Below, piece by piece: positions 1 through 9,640 of a stretch of 17,500 nt of DNA. This DNA is from Trachelipus rathkii. Lineage: Eukaryota > Arthropoda > Malacostraca > Isopoda > Trachelipodidae. A program made the position numbers and the translations under genes. The stretch is from contig JABUQX010131112.1 of NCBI GenBank assembly GCA_015478945.1, positions 1 through 17,500 on the forward strand, in the 5' to 3' direction. Under the pieces are notes generated by a model. The model searched no databases and was not told where the DNA came from. It saw nothing but the letters and a program-made list of their open reading frames with translations. Within the stretch, counting starts at the first letter, position 1, and each line of letters begins with the position of its first letter.

Positions 1-1230
1 AAGAGAGAGATTTCGTAAGGGCAACGGAGAAAGAGCAAACCCTAAGCAGATTTTAGGATAATTACTAAACGTGTCGTTAGCCATTTTACTAAAGCATATT
101 GTGGGCTAAAATTGGGACAGAATAGGGATCGAGAGGCCGTGACGACTTTTTAAGATTTTCCTTAAATTTCGTTAGCAAAAGTTGCAATCGATTAAACGCC
201 TTAAACGTAAAACCTATAGCGTAGATTTGTGTGGAGATAATGTATTTAAATTAAGTAAAAAATATGAATAAATTTGTCAAAATTACTAAATTAAATATTT
301 GTGTATCGCAGTGAGAACTAGTTGTCTAAATAATACTGAAAGGGTATTTTAAAGATAATCAGGTCTTGAAGTGTTGTATTTCCTATTTGGAGCCTACTCT
401 TTTGGCGTAAACCTTACTTTTATCGCCAAATAGGGGCATAATACTTTTTTGGGTGCCAATATCATTTATAATTGACGTACTTTAGGTAAATTTTAAAAAT
501 TTTTGAGCCTAACTATTTGAGTCGCCTACCTAATGGCTTTGTGGTAGAGCTTCTTACAATTATATAGTACTTAAATTAACATTACATTTAGAAATAAATT
601 TAAGGCCAAATTAAGGTGCCTAACCGTAATTTAAGGGGAATTACTTTTTTATATAAAGTTAAGGTGTTCTTTTCGTATTAAAGATTTTTTGTATACTTAA
701 GGTTCACATTTTAAGGCCTATGAATTATAGGCTGAAGTTATTTTCACAAGTGTGAAAATGGAGATAATAGATTTGAAATAAGGGTAATAGTAAGTGCACA
801 GGGGTGTCACCCCTGGATTTTTATAAAAAAATCTACTAGATAACTATATAAAAAAATAATGATCAGTGTTTCAACATGATTTCACTTTGTGTCCATTTTT
901 GAAAAGTCAAAGTTGATTAAATTTACGACCTCAAGATTTCGTATAATTTTTTTTTTGTGTGTCACGAGTATGTACTCTAGTGGAAGCCTTATAAAAACGA
1001 AAATGATTTAAGTCTTTAGAAAAAAAGTTAGAGCCTTTCAAAGTTTAAAATTTTCCCATAGTCTTTCTTAATAAAAAAAATTAGTTGGCCTCATGCTCGT
1101 TTTAAGGCCATCCTAGTTCAGGTTATGATAAGATTTGTTAAGTATACATAGGTTTTATCTCTGATTTTTAAAATTGGTGGTAATACCCCTCTACACTCCA
1201 TAAATAGCTCAGAACTTAAGGGGTTTGCTG
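1..1230. other. AT-rich sequence without a gene; possible BEL leader or LTR side
   Basis: No open frame of useful length and no recognisable protein motif is visible on either strand. The segment lies directly upstream of the BEL/Pao gag relic, so it could be that element's 5' leader or LTR, but no second copy of it occurs in the window to prove a terminal repeat, and I found no convincing primer-binding site. Short words containing AAGG, GGCC and GCCT recur between about 400 and 740. A tight palindrome is annotated separately at 799-815. Confidence 0.4.
799..815. repeat. Perfect short palindrome (hairpin)
   Basis: CAGGGGTG and CACCCCTG form 8-base arms around one central T. An almost self-complementary AT stretch (816-833) follows at once, so two hairpins sit side by side. 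The arm resembles the CAGGGGTG ends common among hAT elements, so two abutting transposon ends are one reading, but no further inverted similarity extends outward. A structural RNA element in a retrotransposon leader is the other reading. No function is assigned. Confidence 0.6.
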
Positions 1231-1234
1231 AATC

Positions 1235-1490
1235 TTCTAGCCCTTCTGTGAAAGAATTAAAAATATAATAAAGTTAAAATAAAAAAGTGGGGGTGGTAAA
1301 AGGTCTGCTGTCACTAAAGCATTAAATAAATTAGTTGTAGCTATTAATACTTTATTCAGTGAGAATAGATTAAGTTATTGTTTAACATTAAAAAAGTTAA
1401 TAGATGATCTTGAATCTCTTAATGAGAGTATCAGCAGATTCTTTTTTATTGCCTGTGAAGAATTTACAACTGAAAGACTTGAGACTTGAA
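1235..1490 (+). pseudogene. gag: BEL/Pao gag, N-terminal fragment
   Basis: Gag is the structural protein that packages the retrotransposon RNA. The frame around 1300-1480 reads a helical, Lys/Leu-rich stretch with ALNKLVVAINTLF and LTLKKLIDDLESLNESI, the type of coiled N-terminus seen before DUF1759 in BEL gag proteins. The Lys-rich stretch before it (1235-1300) is interrupted by stops, so no start codon can be chosen. The fragment runs directly into the gag middle region, where the first unit of the tandem block begins. Assignment rests on its place immediately upstream of the clear gag core. Confidence 0.55.
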
Positions 1491-1763
1491 GTGTAATAAT
1501 GAATAACTATCATACCTTCTCAAATATTTTTTGTCAACACTAAAGTTCCATTCTTTGGGCGAAAGTGACTTCACTTTCAATACTAGTCATAAACGCTCCA
1601 CAAAGCTTGATTAACTGTCAGAAATAGTAAGATCTTGCTATTTGAAGATGATGCTTCTCAATTTAAAAATTTTAAGATATCTTTTCTAATATTTATGATA
1701 ATTTAAGATTTTCAAATCAAGAAAAATTTACTTATTTAAAATCGCACTTAAAAGGTAGTGTTG
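1491..1763 (+). pseudogene. gag: BEL/Pao gag middle region, copy 1
   Basis: This is the core region of BEL gag. The segment FEDDASQFKNF is followed, in shifted frames, by SNQEKFTYLKSHLKGSV, matching the family pattern of an acidic/aromatic strand and then an EKF-YL--L-G motif. Single-base shifts break the frame several times, more than in the second copy. Coding similarity stops within a few bases of the start of the inserted element's terminal repeat at 1764. On the left it is continuous with the gag N-terminus, so this copy occupies the original 5' position. Confidence 0.75.
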
Positions 1764-1786
1764 GGCTGGGTGACTTGGACCACTTT
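1764..1786 (+). repeat. 5' terminal inverted repeat, copy 1
   Basis: The 23 bases here match the reverse complement of 3492-3515 at 18 of 23 positions by hand alignment, and recur exactly at 2745-2767. They carry the same core (GGGTGA...GGACCAC) as the internal motifs, so outer and inner repeats are one family. Confidence 0.7.
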
Positions 1787-2476
1787 AGGTATAACTTCGT
1801 CTCCTGACTCTCCCCTAATGCACTTTTTAGAATTTTTTTTTTTTTTGAAATCAAGGCCTGATAGTAGGTCATAAGCAACAAGACCAAAAAATAATAATGT
1901 ACCATTCTAATAATAATAGTTTTATTAAAGTTTAAATAAAGCTCAGTCAACCCCACCTTGGAGGGGTGAATCGGACCACCATTGAGGGGTGAATCGGACC
2001 ATCTGTTTAAATTCCTCTTTTACGTATAAATTCAATTATATATTTTAATTTTTACTTAATATAATAATTGTTTATCATATTAAAATTAGTAATAAAAATG
2101 TCAATAATGATGAATAAAAATAAGGTGGTCCAATTCACCCCTCTCTGCTCAAAAATTTTGACACTTTTTGGAATTCGTATTTTTTTTATAAATTTCATTT
2201 TTTTTAAAAAATTTTACTTAATATAAGTAACTATTTATTATATTTAAATTAATTATACATAATAAAAATGTCAATAATACGTAAAATACGAAAAACAATG
2301 GTGGTCCGATTCACCCCTTCATCAATTTTTACGGCAGATGAATTGGACCAAGTAAAAACTCGAAAATTGAAGATCTAAATAAAACTTGTAGTACTAAGAC
2401 GGGGCTATAAAATGAGCAACATTTTTTTATTTTTTATTTTTTTTATTTAGAGTGGACCGAATCACCCCTCCAAAAA
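1764..2476 (+). mobile_element. Non-autonomous TIR DNA element, copy 1 (3' end missing)
   Basis: This non-coding, AT-rich insert sits in the gag core. It begins with a terminal repeat at 1764-1786 (GGCTGGGTGACTTGGACC...). Its matching 3' end is absent: the sequence jumps at about 2476 from CTCCAAAAAG back into gag sequence, which is the junction of the tandem block. Copies of GGGGTGAATCGGACCA lie at about 1960-1979 and 1984-2001 in direct orientation, and at 2124-2143, 2300-2318 and 2451-2471 in inverse orientation, with a shorter direct copy at 2337-2350. No transposase is encoded, so it would depend on an enzyme from elsewhere. The superfamily is unknown to me. Confidence 0.7.
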
Positions 2477-2744
2477 GTCTAATAATGAATATTATTATAC
2501 TACCATTAGTAAATATATTCAATTATTAAGTACAAATCTTTCTCAAAGTACTTCCACTTCAAATACTAGTCATAAAGCTCACAAAGCTTTGATTAAAATG
2601 TCAGAAATAAAGATCTTGCTATTTGAAGATGATGCTTCTCAATTTAAAAATTTTAAGATATCTTTTCTAATATTTATGATAATTTAAGATTTTCAAATCA
2701 AGAAAAATTTACTTATTTAAAATCGCACTTAAAAGGTAGTGTTG
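2477..2744 (+). pseudogene. gag: BEL/Pao gag middle region, copy 2 (frame better kept)
   Basis: This copy is open in one frame from 2481 to a stop at 2685 (68 codons), including a Ser/Thr-rich linker (STNLSQSTSTSNTSH) and the gag core phrase LLFEDDASQFKNFKISF. The conserved QEKFTYLKSHLKGSV then lies in a shifted frame, up to the insertion point. Compared with copy 1 the linker is cleaner, so copy 2 is probably closer to the original sequence. On its left it follows the truncated end of inserted element copy 1; on its right it runs into inserted element copy 2. Confidence 0.75.
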
Positions 2745-3515
2745 GGCTGGGTGACTTGGACCACTTTAGGTATAACTGTCTCCTGACTTCTCCCCTAATG
2801 CCTTCTTAGAAATTTTTTTTTTTTTTGAAAATTCAACGTGGCTTGTAATATAAGCCACAACAAAAAAATAATGAATGTAATTCTAATAATAATCAGTTTT
2901 TATTAAAGTTTAAATAAAAGCTCATTCACTCCCACCTTGGAGGGGTGAATCGGACCACCATTGAGGTGAATCGGACCATCTTTTAAATTCCTCTTCTATA
3001 CGTATAGAATTCAATTTTAATATATCTTTAATTTATTACTTAATCATATATATTGGTTTATCATATAGAAATCAAGGTAATATTTCCAATAGAATAATCA
3101 AACATAAATGAAGATAAAAATAAGGTGGTCCAATTCACCGCTCTCCTGCTCAAAATTTTTGACACTTTTGGAATTCCTTTTCTTTTTTTATAATTTCAAT
3201 TTTTTTTTAAAAATTTTTACTTAATATAAGTAACTATTTATTATATTTAAATTAATTATACATAATAAAAATGTCAATAATACGTAAAATACGAAAAACA
3301 ATGGTGGATCCGATTACGCCTTCATCCAATTTTTTACGGCAAGGAACATTGAATTGGAGCCAAGTAAAAACTGCCGAAAATTGAAGAATCTACAAATAAA
3401 CTTGTAGTTATAAGACGGGCTATAAAATGAGCAACATTTTTTTATTTTTTTGATTTTTTTTATTTAGAGTGGACCGAATCACCCCTCCAAAAAAGGTGGG
3501 CCCGGTCACCCCGCC
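2745..3515 (+). mobile_element. Non-autonomous TIR DNA element, copy 2 (both ends present)
   Basis: The complete insert of about 771 bp has a 5' terminal repeat at 2745-2767 and a 3' terminal repeat at 3492-3515 (reverse complement). Internal motif copies are at about 2939-2959 and 2963-2980 (direct) and 3124-3143, 3303-3322 and 3468-3488 (inverse); some have lost one or a few bases relative to copy 1. The gag reading resumes right after 3515, so both borders are supported by the protein as well as by the repeats. A target-site duplication is not clear: flanking TAGTGTT and TGACGCT are only loosely alike. No coding capacity is visible. Confidence 0.75.
3492..3515 (-). repeat. 3' terminal inverted repeat of inserted element
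   Basis: Read on the minus strand this starts GGCGGGGTGACCGGGCCCAC and pairs with the 5' repeats at 1764-1786 and 2745-2767. It is missing from unit 1, which helps place the duplication junction just inside it. Confidence 0.7.
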
Positions 3516-4300
3516 TGACGCTAATCCATCTGTTGAAATAAATTGCATACAGGAATCAGATACAGCCTATGATGAAGCTTGGAAGTAATTAGAAGATCTC
3601 AACGCATATCCAGGTCAAATAAATGTTTCAATTACTCTAAAAGAAAATTTAAAAGAACATCAAAAAAACATTAAATAGTTTAAATGATTTTCAAGCTAAT
3701 ATGAATGCCAATGTTAATCTATTTAAAAAAATCAACTAGCCATTGACAATATTCAATTATATATCTATTATAATGCTTTAGATATAGAATTAAGTTTTTA
3801 CATACAGGTGTTTATAATTTGTATTAACCCTCTGATGATTTTAGAAATGCATTCACTGAGGCTACTAAAACATTAAGTAATCAAGAAGGTATTAAATTAA
3901 AATCTTTAATTTTTAATGCTCTTTCACTAAAAAATGAATCTGTAAATAATAAAAATGTAAAAGTAAAATTTCAATCAGAGAATGATGCATTTTGAGGTAA
4001 AAAATTTTTATGAAGAGTAAAATCTTAAACCTCAGTGATTACGACGACTGCTACTATTATGACATGTAAATTGTTCTCAGAATGGTCATACTATTTTTAA
4101 GTGTTCTAAGTATACTACTAACAAAGAAAAATGGGATTCTATGAAAGAATTAGGCTTTTGTAAAAGATGTTCCAGTAAAAATCATGATGAAAACAGTTGT
4201 ACAATATCTATTGATCCTTGTTAAAATTGTGTTAAAGAAATCATTCATATTTTTCTTGCTTAACAACAACTCTCAGAAGATAAAGGTAAAATTAAAGATC
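3516..4300 (+). pseudogene. gag: BEL/Pao gag, C-terminal part with zinc knuckles
   Basis: Gag resumes after the insert with NPSVEINCIQESDTAYDEAW, then a helical region (about 3620-3960, several frame shifts) and a stretch reading FRNAFTEATKTLSNQEGIKL. The nucleic-acid-binding end is clear: CSQNGHTIFKC at 4072-4104 (second half of a knuckle whose first Cys pair is blurred by a shift), then a complete CX2CX4HX4C knuckle, CKRCSSKNHDENSC, at 4159-4200. A third motif, C-x-x-C followed by K and H (4219-4257), contains an in-frame stop at 4222. Three such motifs in this spacing are typical of BEL/Pao gag. It is broken by shifts and stops and cannot be expressed as one protein as read. Confidence 0.8.
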
Positions 4301-4900
4301 CCAAATTAAAAGATAACAGTAAAGGTAATAATGAAACGAGTCTAGGGTGTAATATTACTTCTATTGGATTACTTTTATTGGAGGTAATTACATTTGCCTA
4401 TTGTAGACAAATTTTGATAATTGGTCAAATAGAAAATATATATAGACTCTGCGAGTCAGAACAATTACATTGTTAAGGATACACGTAGAGTCCCTCTGGG
4501 TATCTTCCACTAAGGTATTGAGGACTTTTTACAAATTGGTGGCTTATTTTTCGGCGCCTTAATCTTCAAAACGCCAGTTTTGCAATTGCAAATTTTTTTT
4601 ATAAAGACTGTTGTAAAAACTTTTAAATATGTAGGAAAAGCGGAATTTTTCTCCAGTAAATTTTGAAATTAAAGAAGTGTCAAATAGTTACTTCCCTTGC
4701 ACTTAATGGCTTTAAATTAGGAGAGAATTTTGATTCTGAAGTATTAACTGATTTTAAAGTAATTCTAGGACCCCTAGTTTAAAGAACTAAATTTAGAAAT
4801 TATTAAAATTAATAATGCTATGGCTTACAAATCTAGGTGGTGTCATTTTACAAGGTATTCCCTCAGATTATCATTTCAAATATGAGACAACCGTAAAATT
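4301..4900 (+). pseudogene. pro: BEL/Pao aspartic protease fragment
   Basis: The protease cleaves the Gag-Pol precursor and acts as a dimer. The active-site strand reads IDSASQNNYIVKD at 4442-4480, fitting the D-[ST]-[GA]-S type of retroviral-like proteases followed by the hydrophobic/charged segment usual in BEL elements. The reading shifts frame upstream (near 4300-4440) and again after 4500. From 4680 to 4870 a poorly kept stretch (for example INNAMAYKS) is placed where BEL proteins link protease to RT, but that is only suggestive. No RT catalytic motif follows, so the pol gene ends here. Confidence 0.65.
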
Positions 4901-7789
4901 TAATTACAGTGTTCTTCTTTGTGCAGACCATTCAAAAATACCCAATCCACATAGTCACTTATCGAAACCTTCTTCATATGATTAGAACTCGAGAGCTAGA
5001 TTAGGATAGTTACAGTTGCGAGATATCGGTTCATATATAATGTGTCTCATTTAGCTTATGGCATCACACTCAGTCCTTCTAATGTGTCTTATACAGTTTA
5101 TAAAAAAGACGACCCATCAAAAACTACATTTTACATCATATTCAACTAATGAGCATTCAGAATTATCTACCCTATTACCATATTCTTTAACACTTTCGCG
5201 CTTCCTTCCAGAAGAGCTTTCAACGCTTAATTACAAAAGTCGATAGCGTGTAAGGCTACAAGTTCAATTTCCCATCTGCGAACTTTCACAAACTGAGTCT
5301 ATGATTTACCTATCTATGTGTATTTCTCCTTTAATCGTATAGCCCCTAAATTGATATAACTAGTCTCAGCTTTATAAGTTACTCAATTTCTTAATGTTTA
5401 CCATATCACATAATATAAGTAAATTAATTTATTAAATGATATCATAATAATTTTAATTTTACAATTAAAAAAGGTATATAACCTATATACTTTATGAGTT
5501 TTATTCCTATTATTAATAAATATATATAGATCATATAAAAAAGATAGTTATTATTCTATTCTCAAGCTTTGTCAATTAGACAATATTGAGTACGACAAAT
5601 CACTACTTAAAACAGATCGTTGAGTGAGGTAAGAAATATCCCATCTGAGTGAAAATATGATATATATATATATATATAAATAGCTTATAAATATAATTTA
5701 ATTGATTAACTTATGAGTATTACCATTATATATATAATATATATACCTTGTTTCTCGTGTTTGTTTACACCCTTTGAGAATTTATTTTTCATCTATTGCT
5801 TTTTAGCTCGTTTTTATTTGAGCATTTTGTAGGATTTAAAAACTGTATAAAATTCTTGAGTAGTTTTATTGCACATCGTTTATTATCGAAAGTTAAAATT
5901 CTTACAACTAAATTTAAAACACCACATTAATACGATTGGGTACTAATTTTTAAAACCTAATGAACGCTTATTAAATACAAAAAGCTTTCGTCAATATTTT
6001 GACCTCTTCAGTTTGAGCCTTCTTTGAAACTAACAACTTTTGGGGATTGATTTTCTCTATACACTAGCAATTATAGGAGGGCTGTTTTGTTGGTAGAACT
6101 TATTCGTTTAATAGTATCCTAACAAATTATGAGACGATCGGAACACAACTGGCAACTATCGATTATTCCATTTTTCCACATCATTTATCAAGGAAACATA
6201 AATATTAAACTCAATTATTTTTTCTATTAAAAATGTAAGTAACTATTTGCAGGTTTGTCTCTAAGTACTGAACCACTAAATAAAGGGAAAATTGTGAGAA
6301 AAAACCTTCTACTATTGAAGGATAGAAAGAGCTCGGTGTCATTTGTGTGGAGGGGGGAGTGTAGGCGAAGAGAGACTCTCTTTTTTTCAACTGATCTACA
6401 CTATATTTAATGGGTGTCTTAAGGTAAAATACGAGTAACATTGCACTTTAATGAAACATCCATTAGTTCCACATTGATTTTTATCTTTTGTTATAAGAAA
6501 AATCAAATTACAATCTTGCTTTAAGGACCGATTCACATTTCAGACGTAGATACCTACCATAATCTCTAAAATCTGGGAAAAAATTATGTTGTGTTTCCAG
6601 AGCATGAGTGAATAATAATACACTGAATTTAACAACACATTATCTATGTACCATATGAAATATCCATCAGCCAGTTCGTTAATAGCAAATACACTATATG
6701 TATCACAGTTATCATATGATAGATTCACTTAGAGCACATAATTTGAGATCTTGATAACATTTGAAACCTATGGCAATAAAAAGTATGCGATCCACAACTA
6801 CATGTGAGATTGCGGAGAACTTCCTCCATTCCTCGTGCGACACTCTTTAGAGCAACAAATGACACAATAATATATAAAGCATTTTTCAGGATTATATTTC
6901 AAGACAGTGCTACTCGCTTCCGAAGAACAAGACATCAACTATTATCTAAACTTCATCTGACAAATCATTATCCGACACAGGGCTACTAGCTCTATATACG
7001 GCAATACAAGGACAAAGTACAGGATTATTTAATTTCCTTAAAGGACGGTGACTTAGATAATAAGTGTAAAACTAGAAGGGGTTTTGAGCTGCTATAAAAG
7101 TATTTTTGATCCTATAAAGGCTTATCAATGAGCACCTCACCGCTACCACGGACATATCTATAACACACACACTCCAAATCACATAGCATATTCTATTAAA
7201 TATTGCAAAACTGGTATATAAGTATAATGAATATAAAATGATAAATTTTACTTATAGTGCTGTGACGAATAATTCGCAAGCTTTAAATATGATCATTACT
7301 GATACTGTACTAAAGAACCATAAATCATAATCATATATATATCCCATTAGTAAATATGCTCAACTATCTTTGTATGCATTACCAATTCCTGCTTATCTCT
7401 TATTAGATTTCCTTTCACACTAAATAATAATGCTATTATAATTTCAGAATCCTTTTATTTATATTATTTATTTATATTTATTAACCAACTTAGACTTAGT
7501 TTAACTGTTATTATTGCTGATGAATTTTTGTGGAGAAAAGAAAAGCTTCTGAAGTATAAGCTAGTAGTATATGATTTGGCAATCAACAGATAAATATTTT
7601 TATAACTATAGAAACTCAATGGAAATACTAAATAATATTAAATTCTTATAATATAATGAAAATCTAATGAACACAAATATAATGTACTAGAATAATTAAT
7701 CTATAGGATAATAGGGTATCAAAGAAATTGATGTACAATACAAATAATTATTCTATTATAATAACTACTAAAAAACAAAGATTTACCTA
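4901..7789. other. AT-rich sequence, no gene recognised
   Basis: Open frames here are at most about 76 codons, of random composition and matching no family I know. The segment includes a short (TA)n run near 5658-5680 and several AT-rich stretches. If the BEL element once continued with RT and integrase, nothing recognisable is left. I see no splice-bounded exon, RNA gene or transposon end that I could support. Confidence 0.6.
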
Positions 7790-7939
7790 TCATTAAATTA
7801 AATATATATATAATATTAATAATATATAATATTATATATATATATAAATATAATTTAATATTTATATATATATTATATATATTATTAATTTATAATATAT
7901 ATATATATATATATTATATATATTTTATATATAGTATAT

Positions 7940-7970
<31 letters not shown>

Positions 7971-8055
7971 ATTAATTAAATATAATATATATATATATAT
8001 ATTAATATATATATATTATATTAATTAATATTATTAATATTAATTAATATATATA
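7790..8055. repeat. Long AT-only tract with palindromic structure
   Basis: About 260 bases of almost pure A and T mix (TA)n runs with TTAATTAA/AATATT-type blocks, so both strands can fold on themselves. It is more complex than a plain dinucleotide array (for example the run of TTAATTAATATTATTAATAT near 8017-8045). Such tracts expand by slippage and are common sequencing and assembly weak points. Confidence 0.85.
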
Positions 8056-9640
8056 ACACTTATGAATATTAAATATCTATCATGAATCGCTAAAGATTTC
8101 ATCTATGATCGCTATTATAAAGAGATACAAATCCATGGTAAATCAACTCAGCGTTCATACAGTACTTCTTTTTCTATATCTGAAGAGGTGTGCTAAGTTC
8201 TTTATTTTGGTTAAAATTATGGGTAATGACGAATAGTTGGGCTTTAATATTGTAGGACTCAATGAAGGATATTTTAATGGGTGAAGAAATTAGATTAGAT
8301 AGAAATTTTAGCACTATTGACGGAGAAGACTTAAATAAACTTACTATTTTTTATTGTGGGACCATTAGGGCTCTACTATAAGAAAACAATATAAAGTTGT
8401 ATGTTTTTAATTTTATTTATGGCCTATTATTTTAATTTTATGTGTTTTTGTTATTGGAGATTCTTATTGATATATATATAATATTTGAGCTACTGCTTTT
8501 TTGAGACCGTACTAGATAATCTTAAAGCTCTATATACAATATGGTTTATTTACCTGATTCGAGTCGAGATTCTAATTCTATATTGTGTCTCTGGCAGTTA
8601 TTAGCTATAATTTATCTATTCCTTAGAGATATTTGATGTATTGAGATACAATTTTACTATAGGAGTTCGTTGAGAATCAGAGCTTACACGCTGTTTTTAC
8701 GGATAATATCCTTGACTTGTGTGAGGGAGAAAGATTAACATCATGATCAGTATTTATGTTTTGTTGATGCTCATTGAGAGAGAGTATTAATATCTTACGA
8801 ACAGTTACTGTAACTATAAAATGGACACATATGTGTTTAATAGTTCTTTGGGACAAGATCATACTATATTGTGATCCCCCCAAAATCACCTCAACGTATC
8901 ACATACGCTATCTCATACTAGGTAATATGCCATAGCAAATCATGTCTTGAACTTTTGCCGCAAGATTGAGAACTTGATATATTGTTCGGCATCTTATGTT
9001 ATAAGCGTAACGTATACAACTCTGCGGAGTGAATCTATTTTTTCTCTGGTGAAGATTATAATGTGAAATGTGCGTTCTTAACTATCGAAAAACACCAAGC
9101 TGGAGAATGAAAATCGAGCGGAGAGGGTCAGATTCGAGTTGTAAGGTCTGAAAATGTACTAAATTGATTTAGTCTTCGCTGTGGACTGCACAACAACAAA
9201 GGGTCCTGATAGGAGCGGGTTATGAAAGTGCGGAGCTTGTGCCAGTTAAATTGGTTTGTGTGTGGATGTGGATGGCCAATACGTCCTGGGGTGAAAGAAG
9301 GTGTTATTGACGTATCGCGATAGTCTCATTTCAGCATGACATCTCGCACCTAGTGGCAATGTCAGCTTTATGGAAAGAAGTCTCAATATGCTCGAGTGTA
9401 TATTATGAAACGATGATGAATACTAGAATTCTCACATTTATGATAATTGAGCATAAGTATAAGATTTTGATTTCAAAAGGGTTTTACTGAAACAGAAGGA
9501 ATCATCAGGACTTTCCAAAGAACGTTTGAATACCCGGCCCTACCAAAATTGCGACCCTGTAACTTGGAAACAAAGTCACACATTTTTTATCACACTAGTG
9601 ATAACATAATTTAATTTATAAAAATAACAAATTTCATACA
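8056..9640. other. Unassigned segment, less AT-rich than its surroundings
   Basis: The base composition becomes more balanced, especially at 8940-9360 and 9500-9560, where GC-containing words such as GGGCCGGGTATTCAAACG (minus strand) appear. Reading all frames gave only short open stretches (for example 8270-8380 plus strand, 8677-8889 minus strand) without a motif I recognise. It may be a decayed mobile element, since composition shifts of this kind mark the known elements in this window, but I cannot name one. Confidence 0.45.

Larger units (their letters stand above)
1491..3493 (+). repeat. Tandem duplication of gag middle plus inserted element (about 1 kb x 2)
   Basis: Unit 1 (about 1491-2476) and unit 2 (about 2477-3493) align along their whole length. 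The longest identical stretch covers most of the gag part from GATCTTGCTATTTG through the terminal repeat (about 1630-1790 and 2611-2771). The units begin with matching GTGTAATAATGAAT / GTCTAATAATGAAT, and the junction at 2470-2480 has short AAG/AAAAG microhomology with the sequence at both ends. The units differ mainly by small insertions and deletions. Because only unit 1 joins the gag N-terminus and only unit 2 joins the gag C-terminus, this is one locus duplicated in place, or an assembly error that placed two noisy versions side by side. Confidence 0.85.
1235..4900 (+). mobile_element. BEL/Pao LTR retrotransposon, degraded gag-protease part
   Basis: Fragments in conserved order identify the family: a charged/helical gag N-terminus (1235-1490), the BEL gag core (DUF1759-like) with the phrase QEKFTYLKSHLKGSV (near 1718-1763 and again 2699-2743), a gag C-terminal part with two zinc knuckles and a third Cys-rich motif (4072-4257), then a retroviral-type protease active site DSASQ (4445-4459). 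Reverse transcriptase, RNase H and integrase are not detectable downstream, and no 3' LTR was found. The element is therefore truncated after protease, split by an inserted DNA element, partly duplicated and full of frame breaks. It cannot encode working products as read. Family assignment is firm; element boundaries are not. Confidence 0.8.

Noticed and set aside
1732..1956. Minus-strand open frame of 74 codons
   Set aside because: It overlaps the gag core and the terminal repeat of the inserted element and has no motif of its own.
1491..3493. Repeated block as a CRISPR or satellite array
   Set aside because: There are only two long units, with coding and transposon content explained by duplication; no spacer structure is present.
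6211..6989. Three short open frames (6211-6441, 6540-6728, 6804-6989)
   Set aside because: All are under 80 codons, of random composition, on different strands, and without recognisable motifs or neighbours.
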